From positions 45,451,598 to 45,515,597 of the forward strand of contig CM043962.1 in NCBI GenBank assembly GCA_014529385.2: 64,000 bases of DNA, given 5' to 3'. The DNA comes from Adiantum capillus-veneris (taxonomy: Eukaryota > Streptophyta > Polypodiopsida > Polypodiales > Pteridaceae). The translations under genes were made by a program, and so were the position numbers. This document shows, in pieces, positions 1 through 11,760 of the stretch. Under the pieces are notes generated by a model. That model ran no database searches, had not been told where the DNA came from, and was given only the letters and a program-made list of their open reading frames with translations. Every line of letters starts with the position of its first letter. Within the stretch, counting starts at the first letter, position 1.

Positions 1-88
1 AAGATTTAAAGACTCCACTTGTGCTACAAAATTCTTGGACAAAAACTCCTTAGGATTATGGTTAAATCATTCAAAAGCATAAAGAGAT

Positions 89-643
89 TTACAATGTCTC
101 TATGAACAAAGTGTCATAGAAAGTAGAGAAGGATGAGAATTTATACAAATTTGCAATCTTCTCTATGCTCTCTTTATTAAGACAAGCTCTGAATAGCTCC
201 CTATCTCCTTTGTTGAAAGCGAAAGGAAGACTATTAATAAGACGCAAATGAGGGAAAAATTCACCAAATGTGAGTCTATGAAGCATGAACTTTGGCCGCA
301 AGTTTCCTGAAGAGTCTTCCTCAATGGTGAAATGCACTCGCCAAACGCCAAATTTCACTCTATTTACCAATCTTAGGGCACACACTAGTTGGATGAATGC
401 GCGGTCTTCCTTAGTGCCCAACAACAAGAGGAAAATGGAATCCACGCGTAGGACCTTCCGTCTTAACTTCACCACCCTCTTGTTATGAGGGAGACGCCTT
501 ACTACTTGCTCCTGCAACTCAATTGGTAATAGAGCTAGATCTCTAAGGATTGAACTTTCACTGCACACACATTCCCAGTTAGAATAAATGATCGTTTTTT
601 TGTTTCTTGTAACAACTTGGACAAAGAAAAAACAAACATACAC
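89..643 (-). CDS. Hypothetical ORF, 184 codons, unrecognised
   Basis: An open frame of 184 codons that I do not recognise. The middle is basic and hydrophobic (RVVKLRRKVLRVD, then LLLLGTKEDRAFIQLVCALRLVN) and is followed by a GVWRVHFTIEEDSSGNLRP stretch. That middle part resembles, weakly, the two short ORFs to its right (670-888 and 910-1122): each has a basic beta-like strand, an LG turn, an A-x-I segment and an aromatic V-x-F end. It could be an exon of a host gene or a decayed domain of an unknown repeat. The first codons (MYVCFFFVQVV) look like intron or low-complexity sequence, so the true start is uncertain. I assign no function. Confidence 0.25.
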   Translation of the reverse strand: MYVCFFFVQVVTRNKKTIIYSNWECVCSESSILRDLALLPIELQEQVVRRLPHNKRVVKLRRKVLRVDSIFLLLLGTKEDRAFIQLVCALRLVNRVKFGVWRVHFTIEEDSSGNLRPKFMLHRLTFGEFFPHLRLINSLPFAFNKGDRELFRACLNKESIEKIANLYKFSSFSTFYDTLFIETL

Positions 644-669
644 ACTACTTTGCCGGGCTGCACTTCATT

Positions 670-1122
670 TTAAAATAAAATGAACACATGTACATCAAAA
701 GAAGTGTGGTAGTTGATGAGAGGTAGAATGACAGGGTTTGGTGATGCAAGAATTTCTCCTGCTCTTTGGGCACCAAACATGAACACCATTCGTTGTTGAA
801 AATGGATCTTTCTACTAATTGCAACGTTTATTCTAATGTGTGGAGTAAAATGAAAGGGAAAAAACTCTATTCCTGGGCCATTATCCATGGCCTATGCATG
901 TCCTAATGCTTAAAACAAAACAAAAATATAGACGTCCAAACTAAGGTCGTACCTAATGAGAGGCAAAATAAAAGGATTTACTGAAGCGTTTATCTCGGCC
1001 AACCTAAGAGGACCTAAAATTCTACGAATGACACGTTGAAATTGCAACTTAGTACTAACAATTATGTGTACCTTTTGCCTTGCAATGGGAATGAAGGGAT
1101 CATACAAAGCTTCGTGATTCAT
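670..1122 (-). repeat. Two diverged tandem units with conserved protein pattern
   Basis: Two open frames (910-1122, then 670-888 in minus-strand order) encode aligned peptides. One has FQRVIRRILGPLRLAEI and then NPFILPLIRY; the other has FQQRMVFMFGAQRAGEI and then NPVILPLINY. Both close with a DVxxFxLF sequence and a stop. The DNA is also alignable (atgagagg-aaaat-a-gg-tt), spaced about 235 bp. Similarity looks better at the protein than at the DNA level, which suggests past coding selection. The domain is not recognised. This could be a tandem exon duplication or a decayed transposon ORF. Confidence 0.35.
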
Positions 1123-1455
1123 GCAAACTACTTGACTATGCTAAAGGTTGATTCTACACAAAAATACACAAGCCGTCCTCCGTGGGGGCACCAATTTGAG
1201 GCGGTCCGGGGCGGGCAACAAGAAGAGTGGCCTCTAGACACCCTTCAAGGCTCCCGTGCTGCTCAATGGGGCTGGGGCACAACACAACACAAACCAAAAC
1301 AACAAACCCACCGCCAAATCCCAACTACACAAGGGGCACCACCTAGTTTAAGAGCGAACTAGGACGCAAAAGAGGAGAATCGTTAGAGCAACCCACAAAC
1401 AAGCAAGGAATTTACACTAACCCTAACACCAATGGAGTACTCTCACACACTAAAA

Positions 1456-1458
<3 letters not shown>

Positions 1459-1504
<46 letters not shown>
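1459..1504. repeat. (GA)n microsatellite
   Basis: About 23 uninterrupted GA units, the first of many GA/CT tracts in the window. Confidence 0.95.
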
Positions 1505-1507
<3 letters not shown>

Positions 1508-2490
1508 TGCTCGGGCTGCTTTGAAACGTATCGGCAATGATCAAGCAAACACAACTATATATTTAAGAAAGAGAGAGAAAGGGGGAGGGGGTGCTTGTTG
1601 CATTAATACCTTCTTACAAATCTGTCATGACAAATCAAAGTGAGATTAGTACTTGTTCAACATAGCTTGCGTAAATTTCACCACAACACATCACAAGAAA
1701 AGCCACCCCAATCACTGTCTTAAGGCTAGGGGAGTCCTCTCCACCCTGTCGCCCTCTTACAATATGTGGGATTTATGTCTAGATTGATGACAACACCAGA
1801 GACAAGCTATCAAGAACTTAACAAAAGAAAAAAACACCAAGACACTTACACATCATTGTTGTCCATTACTTCACGTTGGAAGGGAGACAAAGTATCCAAG
1901 CTTAGTCCAAATCCACCCTCCTTGATTCAGCGAATGTTGGGCTTACACTAGTAGGAGAAATGATAGATTTCCTACTCTCAATTGAATGATCACTCTCTCT
2001 CTTACAATGGCATAGATTTCCCTTGCTAATCCCCTATTACAACACATGCACATGCATAAGACAATGAGCTTCCACTCAAGAGCTCCTTCTAGAGAGGTTG
2101 AGCTTGGCTTCTCAAGCTATAGCATAGTGCTCTTGCTTATGGCTCCCCCCTTGAATTATTTTGGGTGAAAGAGGAAAATGTATGCAAGTAAATAATATAA
2201 TAAAAGTAACCAATGAGTAGAAATCAATTTTTTGTTTTCACGAGGGTGAGGGTGAAAATGTGGGAGTGATTTGTATAAAGGGAAAATATGAGGTTAGAGT
2301 ATGTACATATTGGCAAAAATAAAAAATAAAAAATTATGGTGTAAGAGGATGAAAGAAGGTGTACATAGGTTTAATAAAACACACACCTAAGTAGAAATAT
2401 TTAAATAAAATACCAAAATAATTATAAAAAATCCCTATATTTAGGCCATATATACAATGAAATATTTACACACAAAGAGGCCATAATATA

Positions 2491-2536
2491 CTTTTATTTT
2501 TTTATTTTTTTTATTTTTTTTATTTTTTTTATTTTT
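2491..2536. repeat. T-rich (T5-8A)n tract
   Basis: Runs of five to eight T separated by single A residues, a simple repeat. Confidence 0.9.
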
Positions 2537-2699
2537 GGCTCACCTAGCCCAAGCTAGCTGAGTGTTTTTAAGAAGATATGGGAAAAGTCCCATGACTCAC
2601 GCACGCCTATGTACAGTGAAATGGTAGGGATAGCCACAGTGTTTGGGTGATTTTGGTAGGGTGAGGTAACTCACTGTGGCAATTACAAAGAGCCGAAAA

Positions 2700-3720
2700 A
2701 ATGGCTATCACTAGAAATCCATTGTCTTTATCCAATCAATCAATGCTCCTGACACACAACTAAACACCTCCATTGCATACTCACACCTAAAAAAAATTGG
2801 CCTCATGGCCCTCCAATAACATGCTTGAGTCATCAGCAAGCTCAACATCCAAGAGCTCCTCTCCCCGAATGGGTAACTGTAGGCCATACTAACAAACCTC
2901 CTGTGAAGTCAACAATCTACTCATCACCTCTACATAGAAAAGAAACAAGAAGGGGGCAAGAGGGCAGCCCTACCATAGTGAGTGTGTAAGCATGAAGCGT
3001 TCCCCATGACCCCCTACAAACAACACCTGACTGTGAGCACATTTGTAAAGAGCACTCCTCTAATCCATGCATCTGAAAAACTCATCCTGTGCGTAGTGCC
3101 CTCAAGGAAGCCCCAATCAACTTTGTTATATGCCCTCTCCAAATTGAGAAGGAGAAGCACAAGATCCTCTTTTCTAGGGAGTCCCCCCCTTCTTGGGGAT
3201 GAGGTAAATAAGACCCCCACTCATGATATCAAGAATCTCCCTATTGAGCAAAATGTATTGGTATGCACTACAGAGGTCTTGTCTAAGAACATCCAATACT
3301 CCAAGAAGAAGATGGGAGTCAAACCATCCATTTCTAACAATTACCATAAGAGGGTGCCGTGAGAGCCTTCTGAGGCTCCTCTGGTAGGAGAGGGCTCTCT
3401 AGTCTCCATCGCATCTCCTCAGTGACTAGGCAAGGCACTTGCCCACACCTACTCTCTACATGCATCCATGCGCTCTTAATTGAGAGTAGCTCACAATAAA
3501 AGTCAATAGGTATTGCAAGCATGTCCTCAGACTCTATGAACATACCCATCACCTCTCCTCAACTAGCAAACATCGATATGTGCATATCGAGGTCCCACCA
3601 TCTCCAAAACCTCACTAGTAACTTTGTCACCCATGTGGATCCACTGAGATGCCTGACGATGTTAGAAAAAGTCATGGGACTACTCAATGGTGATTAGCTC
3701 TTGTCGAGCTTGCTGCTTCT
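2700..3720 (-). pseudogene. LINE-1 (L1-type) ORF2 fragment: linker and reverse transcriptase, decayed
   Basis: Reading leftwards from 3720, the minus strand gives the region just before the RT (WIHMGDKVTSEVLEMVGPRYAHI, then DFYCELL near 3480). RT follows near 3190-3080 (DLVLLLLNLERAYNKVDWGF), then a further segment ending around 2715 with the catalytic box as LADDSS (normally F/YADD) and SGALIDWIKTMDF. The same order and words occur in the better-preserved plus-strand LINE at 51147 (DLVILLLNFEKAYNRVDWDF, FADDSALY, SGALINWRKTVAF). Several stops and frame changes show it is dead. It continues beyond the Copia-A1 insertion at 7574-9720. Confidence 0.85.
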
Positions 3721-3895
3721 TGACGAGTACGCAGAGTGTGCGGATGCGTGCGTGCGTGCGCAGTGCGGTGCAGTGCGCACGGGGAAGGGGGAAATGCACA
3801 AGCCAGTGTGCATGGAACAACCTCACAAGACTAAAGATGAGGAGATCCTTATTCTCATATGTAATGAATAATAAGGGTATGTACACACATGGTCA
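3721..3895 (-). repeat. Copia-A1 3' LTR (175 bp)
   Basis: Plus-strand start TGACGAGTAC, end GGTCA. It is immediately followed by the minus-strand purine tract, so it is the 3' LTR of a minus-strand element. Confidence 0.75.
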
Positions 3896-4099
3896 ATAAT
3901 CTTCCATTTAAAGGCGATGCGCCAATAACTGAGGCCTACTAGCTAAACTACTAGCATGTACAAGAAAGTAGGTGAGAGACTCTCTCAACCTACACCCATT
4001 GGCTCACTCTGTCGATCTACACGCAGTCGTATCCGCTCTAATGGTAGGTGAGTGTACGTACCCACATTAGAGCCTGCATGTAAATCTCATAGACAACTT

Positions 4100-5290
4100 T
4101 GTATGGTCTGCAAAGCTCCACGAAGCGCCATCCTAGTGTGAGCCACCATATGGCTAACAATCCTTGCTACAAATGCTCCCACTGTAGCTGCTAGGTTGGG
4201 CCTCGACATTAACAAGTCGAACATGAGACACTCGAACACTAATGAAATCTACACAAGACTGGCTGTACTCGCCTTTCCTGCACTATCTGCAATCACTGCT
4301 TCCTCAGAACTACCCATCACGTATGGATGTGTCAACACTGACACTGGGGAAGCTATGTCCCTTTCACCCATAGGCAAAACTGTGCATCCTGGCACCAACT
4401 CATCAGCCTCTAATATGAGCATGTCAAAAAAATCCATATCTGTCAGCTTTGTCCATGTCTCTAAGGAGTAGACCTGCTCTACCTCTGCCTGCACAGAGTC
4501 TGACAACACCTATTGTGTCTCACTAGAGCACTACCGCTCTATCTCTGTCTTACAGAGTCTACTAGCACATCCTACACAGCTAAATGTTCTGTCTCCTGAG
4601 CATGATGGAGATGACTGGCGAAAAAGACACGTCTTGTCTCTCGCCCAAATCATGGTAGCAACAAAATCAAGACTACGCCGTCTCGAACCTCAGATACATG
4701 CATAGGATATACCATGCCATTGCAAGCTCGTCTGGAAATCACTAGTGAACCGCAATGTATCTGGAAAGACTGCTCTCTAAGCAGTACCTGACAACCAAAA
4801 GCTGCCAACTGTCTCACTGAAATCAAGCTCTATCTCAACCGAGGAACATAGCACACATGTCGTAGCGTGTATGACACACCACTGGGCAAAGACAAACAAA
4901 CATCTCGTGCACCCTCTATGTCAAACGCCAAACCATCAGCCAAGTGCAGACAACCAAGTCTCCCACTATAAAATGTGCTAAACCACTCATGACATGGTGT
5001 GACATGGAAAACTGCATCGCTATCTAGTAACCACTGTGGAGAAAGTGCGCTAATCATAAAGAAAATCTGCAAGAGGTACAATGGAGGCAAGCGTGACATC
5101 ACTATCACTGGCATAGATTGCCATTGGAATTGCCTCTCTAACATGTGTCAAAGCCATATCTGCATCTCACATACATCTCCGCTGTTGCCTCACACGTCTG
5201 AACAAACGGCGTCTAATGTGCCCTGTTTGACCGCAATGCCAACAACACAAGTATCGGCAAGTACGAGACCGCCGTCTCTCAATGTCACAC
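4100..5290 (-). pseudogene. Copia-A1 gag/protease/RT remnants
   Basis: In minus-strand order there is a nucleocapsid-type zinc knuckle CWHCGQTGHIRRRLF (near 5260-5220) whose last cysteine is missing. Next comes a copia protease, WLLDSDAVFHVTP followed near 4850 by HVCYVPRLR, in which the active DSG has become DSD. Next is a linker with FFDMLILEADELVPG and PMGERDIASPVS (4509-4249). The last part is an RT tail that reads SRPNLAATVGAF, equivalent to the copia motif ATRPDIAHAVG. Frames are broken throughout. Copia-A2 at 25983-27414 has the same order of parts, so the gap between protease and RT tail is a feature of the family. Confidence 0.75.
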
Positions 5291-5299
5291 ATGTCTGCT

Positions 5300-7372
5300 G
5301 CCATAAGTGAGCGTCAAAATGGCAACAAAGTGGGAGATCGCTCGACCACTACGTTGATCAAGCATAAACCAACCAATAGCTCAATACGGAAAACCTGTAC
5401 CCTGCATGCTATAGTCTTACGCTCAAAATATGCGTCGATGTGAAAACATGAAGCAAAATCAAAGGAAACCTGTAACCACTATGAGCATACCATAAATGTA
5501 TGGCTAAGAACCAAAGTATGGCGAGAAATCTGGGAAAAATTTGACAGAATCTCCCCTGTAAACTTACCAAAACCAAGTACAATCTGAACCATAAACCATG
5601 CCAAACTGCCAACAAAGTGGGAGGTAACTCAAGCACTACACAATGCTCAAAAGCATGATCAATCACATCAGAATATCGATGCTTACATATGCATAAAGCC
5701 AACTCCACAATCTACAAACTCTGCAAGCATAAACCGGGACGAATTGCTCAATTGAGTGTAAAGTGCATAACCATATACGCAAGTAGAGAGTAAGCTAGCT
5801 CAAAACACATCCCACGAGAGAAACTGTCTGCAAAATATCTGCAAAATCTGTGAAACTTGTGACTCCCTGACTGTAGCCACACAAGCATACGTCAATCCTC
5901 ACTCCTGCGAGAGTGGATACAAGAACACCAACGTGTGTCCAAGCTGACAAAAGCTGTCAAAGTGAGAGTAAGCACTCGATTACTTTCAAAGTGGGAATAT
6001 ATCGACCACTATGAAGATGGAATAACACTGCAAACTTCTATGGCAAGAAGACGGGGAAAAACGAACAAAGTTTCCTTTACAAAATGAGTCAAAACTCAAC
6101 GCAAATCGGAAGCCAAAAAACTGCAGATAACTGCCAGAGTTGGGAGTCAACTCGACCACTAAACCATCAGAGAGAAAACTGTGAATACGTGCAAACCATG
6201 GTGAGAATCTGCAAAAAATCCGTCAGAGTTTCCCCTAGAAACTGAGTAAAAACTCAAAAAATCTCACCAAATCGCATGAAGACTTACACATCCTCACTAA
6301 GTGGCTCTATGGACGTGTACCTATCCAAAAACACATGTAAACCTGTAAATCTGCTAACTCTGAGCTATACCTAGCTCAAGTTGTATCCACATAAGCATAC
6401 ATAGCATGAAACTGCACCAAATTGTGCAAAAAACTACTCTCAAGTGCTCTACACAAGCTGCTCGCAACCTGTCAGTAAAACTGTTGAAGAACTCGCAACT
6501 ACTACCTCATCGATCGGTAAACACGTCCATTGGAAAAACTTGTCAAGAGTTGTGTGCGCTCAACAGAGAAATCCACTCTGAAATGGTCCGTTGGAGCCGT
6601 ATCCGTCAGTATGTACAGTCGAAGCCGAAACTAGAGATGATTGTCGAAGTTGTAAAGGCGGGGATGGCCGTCAGAGCCGTCTTCTGCAGCCAGGCGAAAG
6701 TGCCAATGCTATGGCTGCCTGTGCTCAAAGTCGAGAAAATGCTCGATGTCGGCTTCCCCTGCCGGGCGAAAGCGCGCTAGTCGAATAGCCGCAAATTGGT
6801 GTCAAAACCGATGTGCCAAGCCGAGCCGTCAATGCTCAAGGCCGTAGATAATGCTATAAGACCGGAACTCGGGCCGATGCCGGATAATGTCGGGCTTCCT
6901 CGCCCGCACATAGCCAATGTGTTCTCACACAATTCGCTTTCTCTCAATCTCCTTTCACTCTCCAAGCAGTTGTACACCAAACTATCTTGAAAAACACAGT
7001 CAATGTGTTTTGGATTTTTGACCCACCTGTACTCCGAATCAGAAAAGGATTTCTTCTACAAAGTTATAGATCTTGAAGAGATCTACATTTTTATAAAAAA
7101 AGTTTTGAAATCGAAGCTTCCTAGCTCAAGTTAGAGCCAAAATACTGAACATTTGTCAAGCTGTCAAACCTGGGCGACCTGCTTCTCAGTGTCCCTAGCT
7201 CATAGAAAACTTGATCTCTCTCTCCCCTTTTGCTTGGTGGAGTGTAAGCTCCTGTTACCTTGATCTCTGAGATCTACTTTATGAATCCGTGTCGAACCAC
7301 CACCTCCGATCCGACGCCACCAAGCACCAAACTCTATCGCTACCGAGAGATCGCCGCCACCGCCTAGCAGTA
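5300..7372 (-). other. Copia-A1 leader, noncoding
   Basis: No coding domain seen. The stretch contains recurring short blocks (CTGCGAGAGTGG with GTACAAGAACAC, and CAAAGTGGGAG near CGACCACTA) that are shared with the Copia-A2 leader at 27400-28250. A GC-richer segment (6580-6960) has repeated GTCGAAGCCG/AGCCGTC words and is also matched in Copia-A2 (28600-28760). The leader is about 2 kb, long for a copia element. Confidence 0.6.
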
Positions 7373-7384
7373 GCTCTGATACCA
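7373..7384 (-). promoter_or_regulatory. Primer binding site, Copia-A1
   Basis: Minus strand TGGTATCAGAGC, the usual complement of the 3' end of plant initiator-Met tRNA, two bases inside the right LTR. Confidence 0.85.
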
Positions 7385-7386
7385 AT

Positions 7387-7573
7387 TGATGAGTACACGT
7401 GTGCACGGATGCATGTGTGCATGTGCGGTGCGGTGCGGTGCGGTGCATGCAGGGAAGGGGGAAATGCACAAGCTGGTGTGTGTGGAGCAGCCTCACAAGA
7501 CTAAAGATCAGGAGCTCCTTATTCTCATATGTAATGAAGAATAAGGGTATGTACACACGTGGTCGAACGGTCA
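7387..7573 (-). repeat. Copia-A1 5' LTR
   Basis: Matches the left LTR from TGATGAGTACAC to the GTATGTACACAC block. The outer end is either 7564 or 7573, because GGTC occurs twice here. Confidence 0.65.
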
Positions 7574-8854
7574 GACACTGGACGTCCGGGCAGGCAAAAG
7601 ATGGAGCAAATTTACCAAAATTCATCTAATCCTCCATCCAAGGACAACCTAGGGTGATGCTCCTCCATCTGCTGAAGGGAAACAATGCCCTAATGGAGCC
7701 GTTGTTCCTTCTCGCCGGTTGCAGCCAATTCAATTGTTGACTCTTGAAGAAAGAAACAAGTAAGCTCCCCACGGCCTTTGGCGTGTACCCACAATGACCT
7801 GCTTCCATGAGTTTTCAATAGTCATTCATACACCTTCGTGAATGCCTTTAGGCCCAAAAGGAGCTGACCAAAATGTCTCATAGCGATCATGCAAAATTTG
7901 TTCACATCCCCTAATACGACTCTCACACAGATGATGCTCCTAGAGCATAAGCATATATATTGCTCCACCCACAAGGCATCTTTGAAGCTTCTATCTAAGT
8001 CAACCCCTCTATCGATGTAGAAATTGGGGTCAACCTAGCCCCTACACATTCCATGAGACAATCATCATAGGGTTAGTGATAGAAAACCGATGTTTCCGCA
8101 ATAGCCAATCTCACAATTTTCAAAGCAAGCTTGGATGGGAAGTAATCCACATTTGAGCAACCTTGAGATAGCCATGTCTGAAGTCTCTGTCTGACCCATG
8201 CCCAAGCGGAGCGTGTAGTCCGTAGAGCTACATCCTCTATTCAGGAGTCCTCATGCACATATACACTCTAAATGTTTGCAAAAATGTAAAGCACAATGTG
8301 TCTACATCATGCTGCATCAGGTGGTCTCACAAAGAACTTGCCAATAGCCACAGAGTCTATATTAAGTCTATCATTCCTAAATCTCTTGTGTGGTGAGAGA
8401 ACTTGAGGGCTTGGACATGGAGCAAGCCCATCATTGTGTGCATAGTACACTCTGTTTGTTGATCCCTACCACACAATGGCAAATAACATCCAGCCGTTGT
8501 GTTTAAGGCCTCTACACCTCTCATTGTTGGAAATAGAATATATACTCTGAAACAAGCCGCCTTTAGGTCAAGAGATGAATCATTGATAAAATGTGTAAAG
8601 CCATAGTCTAAGAAGTCCCAGCGATGACAAATGTTGACTAGTCAGCCCACGAGGGAGTGCCACAAAGGGAAAAGCCTGCACCAAGAGGAGCATCCGTATG
8701 TAGGGAAACTCCTCCTACGCCAAGCGGTTCATGGCAAAGGTACTACCAAGAGACCTTTGAGCTACTGAGGAGTGGAATGTCCCATGGGCCGGCAACGGGG
8801 CATGATAAGGACCAAGAGATGGGGTGAGGAGGTTAGTGGGGGAGATAGGCGGGT

Positions 8855-8889
<35 letters not shown>

Positions 8890-9720
8890 AGTGGGAATGG
8901 TAGGAGGGAGTGGTGATGGCAAAGCTTAGGTAGAGGGAGCATCCACCAGTTCCTCCTATTGCAAAGGGTCATAAACGTTCCGTGTGGGAACCAACTATTG
9001 TTGGCCTGGTGTAGGCTATCCACCAGGACGCCACAGTGGTGCCCCTATCCATGACCACCACGACCAGGAACCTGCTGCCAGCCCTCATATACCTGCGCAC
9101 CTATCCCAGAAGAGTTACCCACTTGTGCACTCTCTGTCTCTGCTTGTTAAGCCTGGCTAGACTTGGTAGGTTGAGTCTGTGTCGAGGGCTAGGTCCTCCT
9201 ATGTAGATAGGCCTTTGCAAGATGATCCATATGTCTACAAATGAAGCATTGACTCAGGAGTCTCAAATACTTTACGCTTTGGTGGACCCATCCACCACTC
9301 ACCCAAGGTAGTAGGACTACCTTCAAAAGAGTGTGTGTCTCGAACCAAAACACATGTCGTAGGTATGCTTGCTGCTCTAGTAGCAACTAAAGCTACCATG
9401 CACAGTGTCTCCCCAACGATCCCAATCTCAAAACCTATCATGGAAAGTAGTGGGAGTTAGTGTCTCCTCAGGCCAAGGAAACAAGTTTAAATGGGTAGAT
9501 GTGCTTCCTTGACAAGAACATTAGTAGTCGTGTTGAAACAATGACACCACTATCAATAGTGAGTCCATGGCTATGGGCTCATCGAAATAATCTTTGACAA
9601 ACTTGATATGGTAGTACTCACGCTCGAGGAACTGAACATCGATGATCTTCCCCACCTTCCCGAGAGAAGGCGGTCCTAGAGGAGGTTGCGCACTTTGCCT
9701 CTACTAGGTCGGGTGCCGAT
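7574..9720 (-). pseudogene. LINE-1 5' part: ORF1 (nucleic-acid-binding) and start of ORF2 endonuclease, decayed
   Basis: Minus-strand reading from 9720 to about 9180 parallels the ORF1 of the LINE at the right end of the window. It shares VRNLL..RLLxxVxKIxDVQ-type words, then AASIPTTCVLVRDTH, then CFICRHMDHLAKA, which is a zinc knuckle. A proline-rich stretch made by a 34-base G tract (8855-8888) follows. Near 8075-7650 the phrase MMIVSWNV.GLG marks the start of an apurinic-type endonuclease, followed by YETFWSAPFGPKG. The rest of ORF2 lies at 2700-3720, beyond Copia-A1. Many stops. The endonuclease is also shortened. Confidence 0.65.
8855..8888. repeat. Poly-G tract, 34 bases
   Basis: Uninterrupted G run within LINE-1 sequence. 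It produces the spurious polyproline ORF on the minus strand. Confidence 0.95.
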
Positions 9721-10199
9721 AATCTTGCAGATAAAAGAGGTGTCTTGGAGGCACTCCACCTTTACTTTTAAGCTCGCTTGCTCTATTGGTGAGAGAGTAA
9801 GTCAAATGGTAGATTTTGCAGTGTCGGGGGAGGGGCTTCCTATGAAACAAAGCATAATCCTCTACATGTGTTTGCTACTAAAATGGAAAGAGGGTGAGGT
9901 GTCAGGTATGTAGTGGCGCATGGGCGGGCATGGGGGCAACGCGAGATGGTAGGTAGTGAGAGTTGCACATGGGTAGGTAAAGGAGGCAGACAGTGAACAA
10001 AATAAATTTTTTTGATATCCTTAGATGAAAGGACCCTTTATCAATATCTCATATCATGGGATGAAACTCTTATATATTGTGTATCATTTGTTGTCTAAAA
10101 GCCTTTGTCAAGCATGCCAAAAAATGAATGCACCTTTGGAATTTTGGAAAATAGCATTTAAAAGGCTAGGATCTCTCTCTATTCATTCACAAGACTTTT
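9721..10199. other. No feature recognised
   Basis: Boundary zone between LINE-1 ORF1 and the copia-B fragment. No motif or repeat structure supports an assignment. Confidence 0.4.
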
Positions 10200-11760
10200 A
10201 AGCCCCATAGGGCAAGCAAATTCGAACCACCTTGGCCCCTTGAGTACTAAGGCCTTTAGAGGCCAAAAACCTTAATTTAAAACGCATAAAAAACTTTTTG
10301 TGCAGGTTTCCTTAAATTTGATGTCTCAAATGTGGCATTCAAATCAGTCTTAAATTCAGCAAAATGGGTCTCATCCAAATCCGTAAGCAGTAAATTCATC
10401 CACATATACAACAACGATATGGTATACATTAGCCGCACATTTTACGTACAAAGTGGTCTTAATTGGACTATTTTGAAAGCCACATTAAGTCAAACCATTA
10501 TCCACCTTATCATACCAAGCATGAAGAGATTGCTTTAAACCATATAAAGCTTTATTACATTTGTAAACTTTCTTTTGTTCTCCTTTCTTGACTCGACCAC
10601 GAGGCTATATTGTATATGCATCCTCATACGAGCCACCATTCAAGACAACAGTTTTAATATTTAAATGATGTACATCCCATCCAAAATAAGTTGGCAACAC
10701 AAATGAAATGAATGGTAGTCATACGACAAGTGGAAGAAAGAGTTTCTTCATAATCAATGCCCTTTTTTCGAGCATATCCTTTTGCAACAAGCCTTGCCTT
10801 GTATCAATCAATGCTACCATCAAGCTTACGTTTTAGCTTATCACCCACTTTGTACCAATGGCCTTCTTGCTAGGATGCAAGTCACATAAAGACCACGTTT
10901 GTTCTTCACAAGTGCATCATATTCATTTGCATAGAAGACATGCAAATTCTTGAATTTTGTGCTTCATCAAATGTAAGAGGTTCCTCCTCGTCACACATAC
11001 TTGAATCAACCAATGAATAACAATCTAATGCACAAGAAGCATGATGAGAACTTGAACAAGTATGACTAGAAAAAGCTGCATTCAATTTACTATCATGTAG
11101 AGTATGCACCAACCATTTTGGCATACCTCTAGCTTCCTCGTTTTTATCCTTGTCCTCATCAAGTGCATCATTTACATTTGCATCAAAAATTGGATGATTT
11201 GTGAAATCACTTACAACCTGCATAGGCAAAAAATTTGCTTCATTTGGACTTACGTTTGTATTTTCACCATTGAAGAGAGGCAAAAAGGTATCAAAAATGT
11301 CTTGTGAGCTTACGCGTATCATTTAGTACATGTCAACAAGGGCTAAATTGCATCTTTTTCAAAAACTAAATTTTGAGAAGTGAAGATACATTTCAAATGT
11401 GGATGATATAAGCCCTAACTCTTACTCTCAACACTATAACCAACAAAGATGCATTTGACATCCATATAATGAAATATTGATGCCACAATAGTATCACTTG
11501 GACTAAGACCGAGAACATTATATACCTGTCATCCACAAAATTTGCAAAACCAAGTTAGCTAATGCAAAAATAAACTACATATTCTTCTTGATGTCAAGCA
11601 CAAAAGGTACATTAGAAAGTGTGAAGGAACTACCATTGACTATAGAGAGCATAATCGTTCCAACTTCTTAACCAGATAAGAGGCATTGACTATAGAGAGC
11701 ACAATCTTTCCAACTTCTTAACCATATAAGAGGCATTGCTGGCATGTGATAGTATTTCAA
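10200..11760 (-). pseudogene. Copia family B' polyprotein fragment (protease trace, integrase C-end, linker, RT)
   Basis: Read leftwards. SSFTLSNVPFVLDIKKN near 11630 resembles the end of a copia protease. KCIFVGYSVESKS near 11440 is the integrase C-terminal GYS motif. The linker ORF 11322-10906 has EARGMPKWLVHTLHDSKLNAAFSSHT, and RT words near 10540-10290 include YKCNKALYGLKQS-like sequence and FAEFKTDLNATFEM. The linker matches the plus-strand copia-B at 16155-16403 plus 24724-24941, so this is a second, inverted copy of the same family. It is broken by many frame changes, and a deletion seems to have joined the protease to the integrase end. Confidence 0.7.
11634..11733. repeat. 50-bp tandem duplication
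   Basis: Two near-identical 50-bp units beginning CATTGACTATAGAGAGCA. They differ at a handful of positions (ATCGTTCC against ATCTTTCC). Confidence 0.9.

Larger units (their letters stand above)
1123..2699. other. No gene recognised
   Basis: No convincing coding sequence on either strand. The stretch holds a GA microsatellite (1459-1504), a second purine-rich patch near 1570-1592 and a T-rich tract at 2491-2536. The ORF at 1036-1362 (+) is low-complexity and glutamine/threonine-rich and has no recognisable motif. Confidence 0.5.
3721..7573 (-). mobile_element. Copia-A1, internally deleted Ty1/copia LTR retrotransposon
   Basis: Similar terminal sequences lie at 3721-3895 and 7387-about 7573. 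Both begin TGA(C/T)GAGTAC and share a block with CTCACAAGACTAAAGAT. Inside the right LTR lies a minus-strand primer site at 7384-7373; inside the left LTR lies a purine tract (plus AATCTTCC, 3898-3905). In minus-strand order the body has a leader of about 2 kb, a zinc knuckle (near 5220-5260), a protease (near 5030-4830), a linker (4509-4249) and a short reverse-transcriptase/RNase H tail (near 4240-4100). Integrase and most of RT are absent. The element interrupts LINE ORF2 (LINE sequence on both sides). I found no clean target duplication, and the right LTR end is uncertain by about 10 bp. Confidence 0.8.

Noticed and set aside
2982-3362. 126-codon plus-strand ORF
   Set aside because: Shadow of the minus-strand LINE RT, which gives recognisable motifs in the opposite frame.
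3721-7573. Clean target duplication for Copia-A1
   Set aside because: The flanking pentamers (CTTCT and either GACAC or AACGG) do not match. Boundaries or flanks have decayed.
8715-9023. Proline-rich ORF on the minus strand
   Set aside because: The polyproline comes entirely from a 34-base G tract inside decayed LINE sequence.
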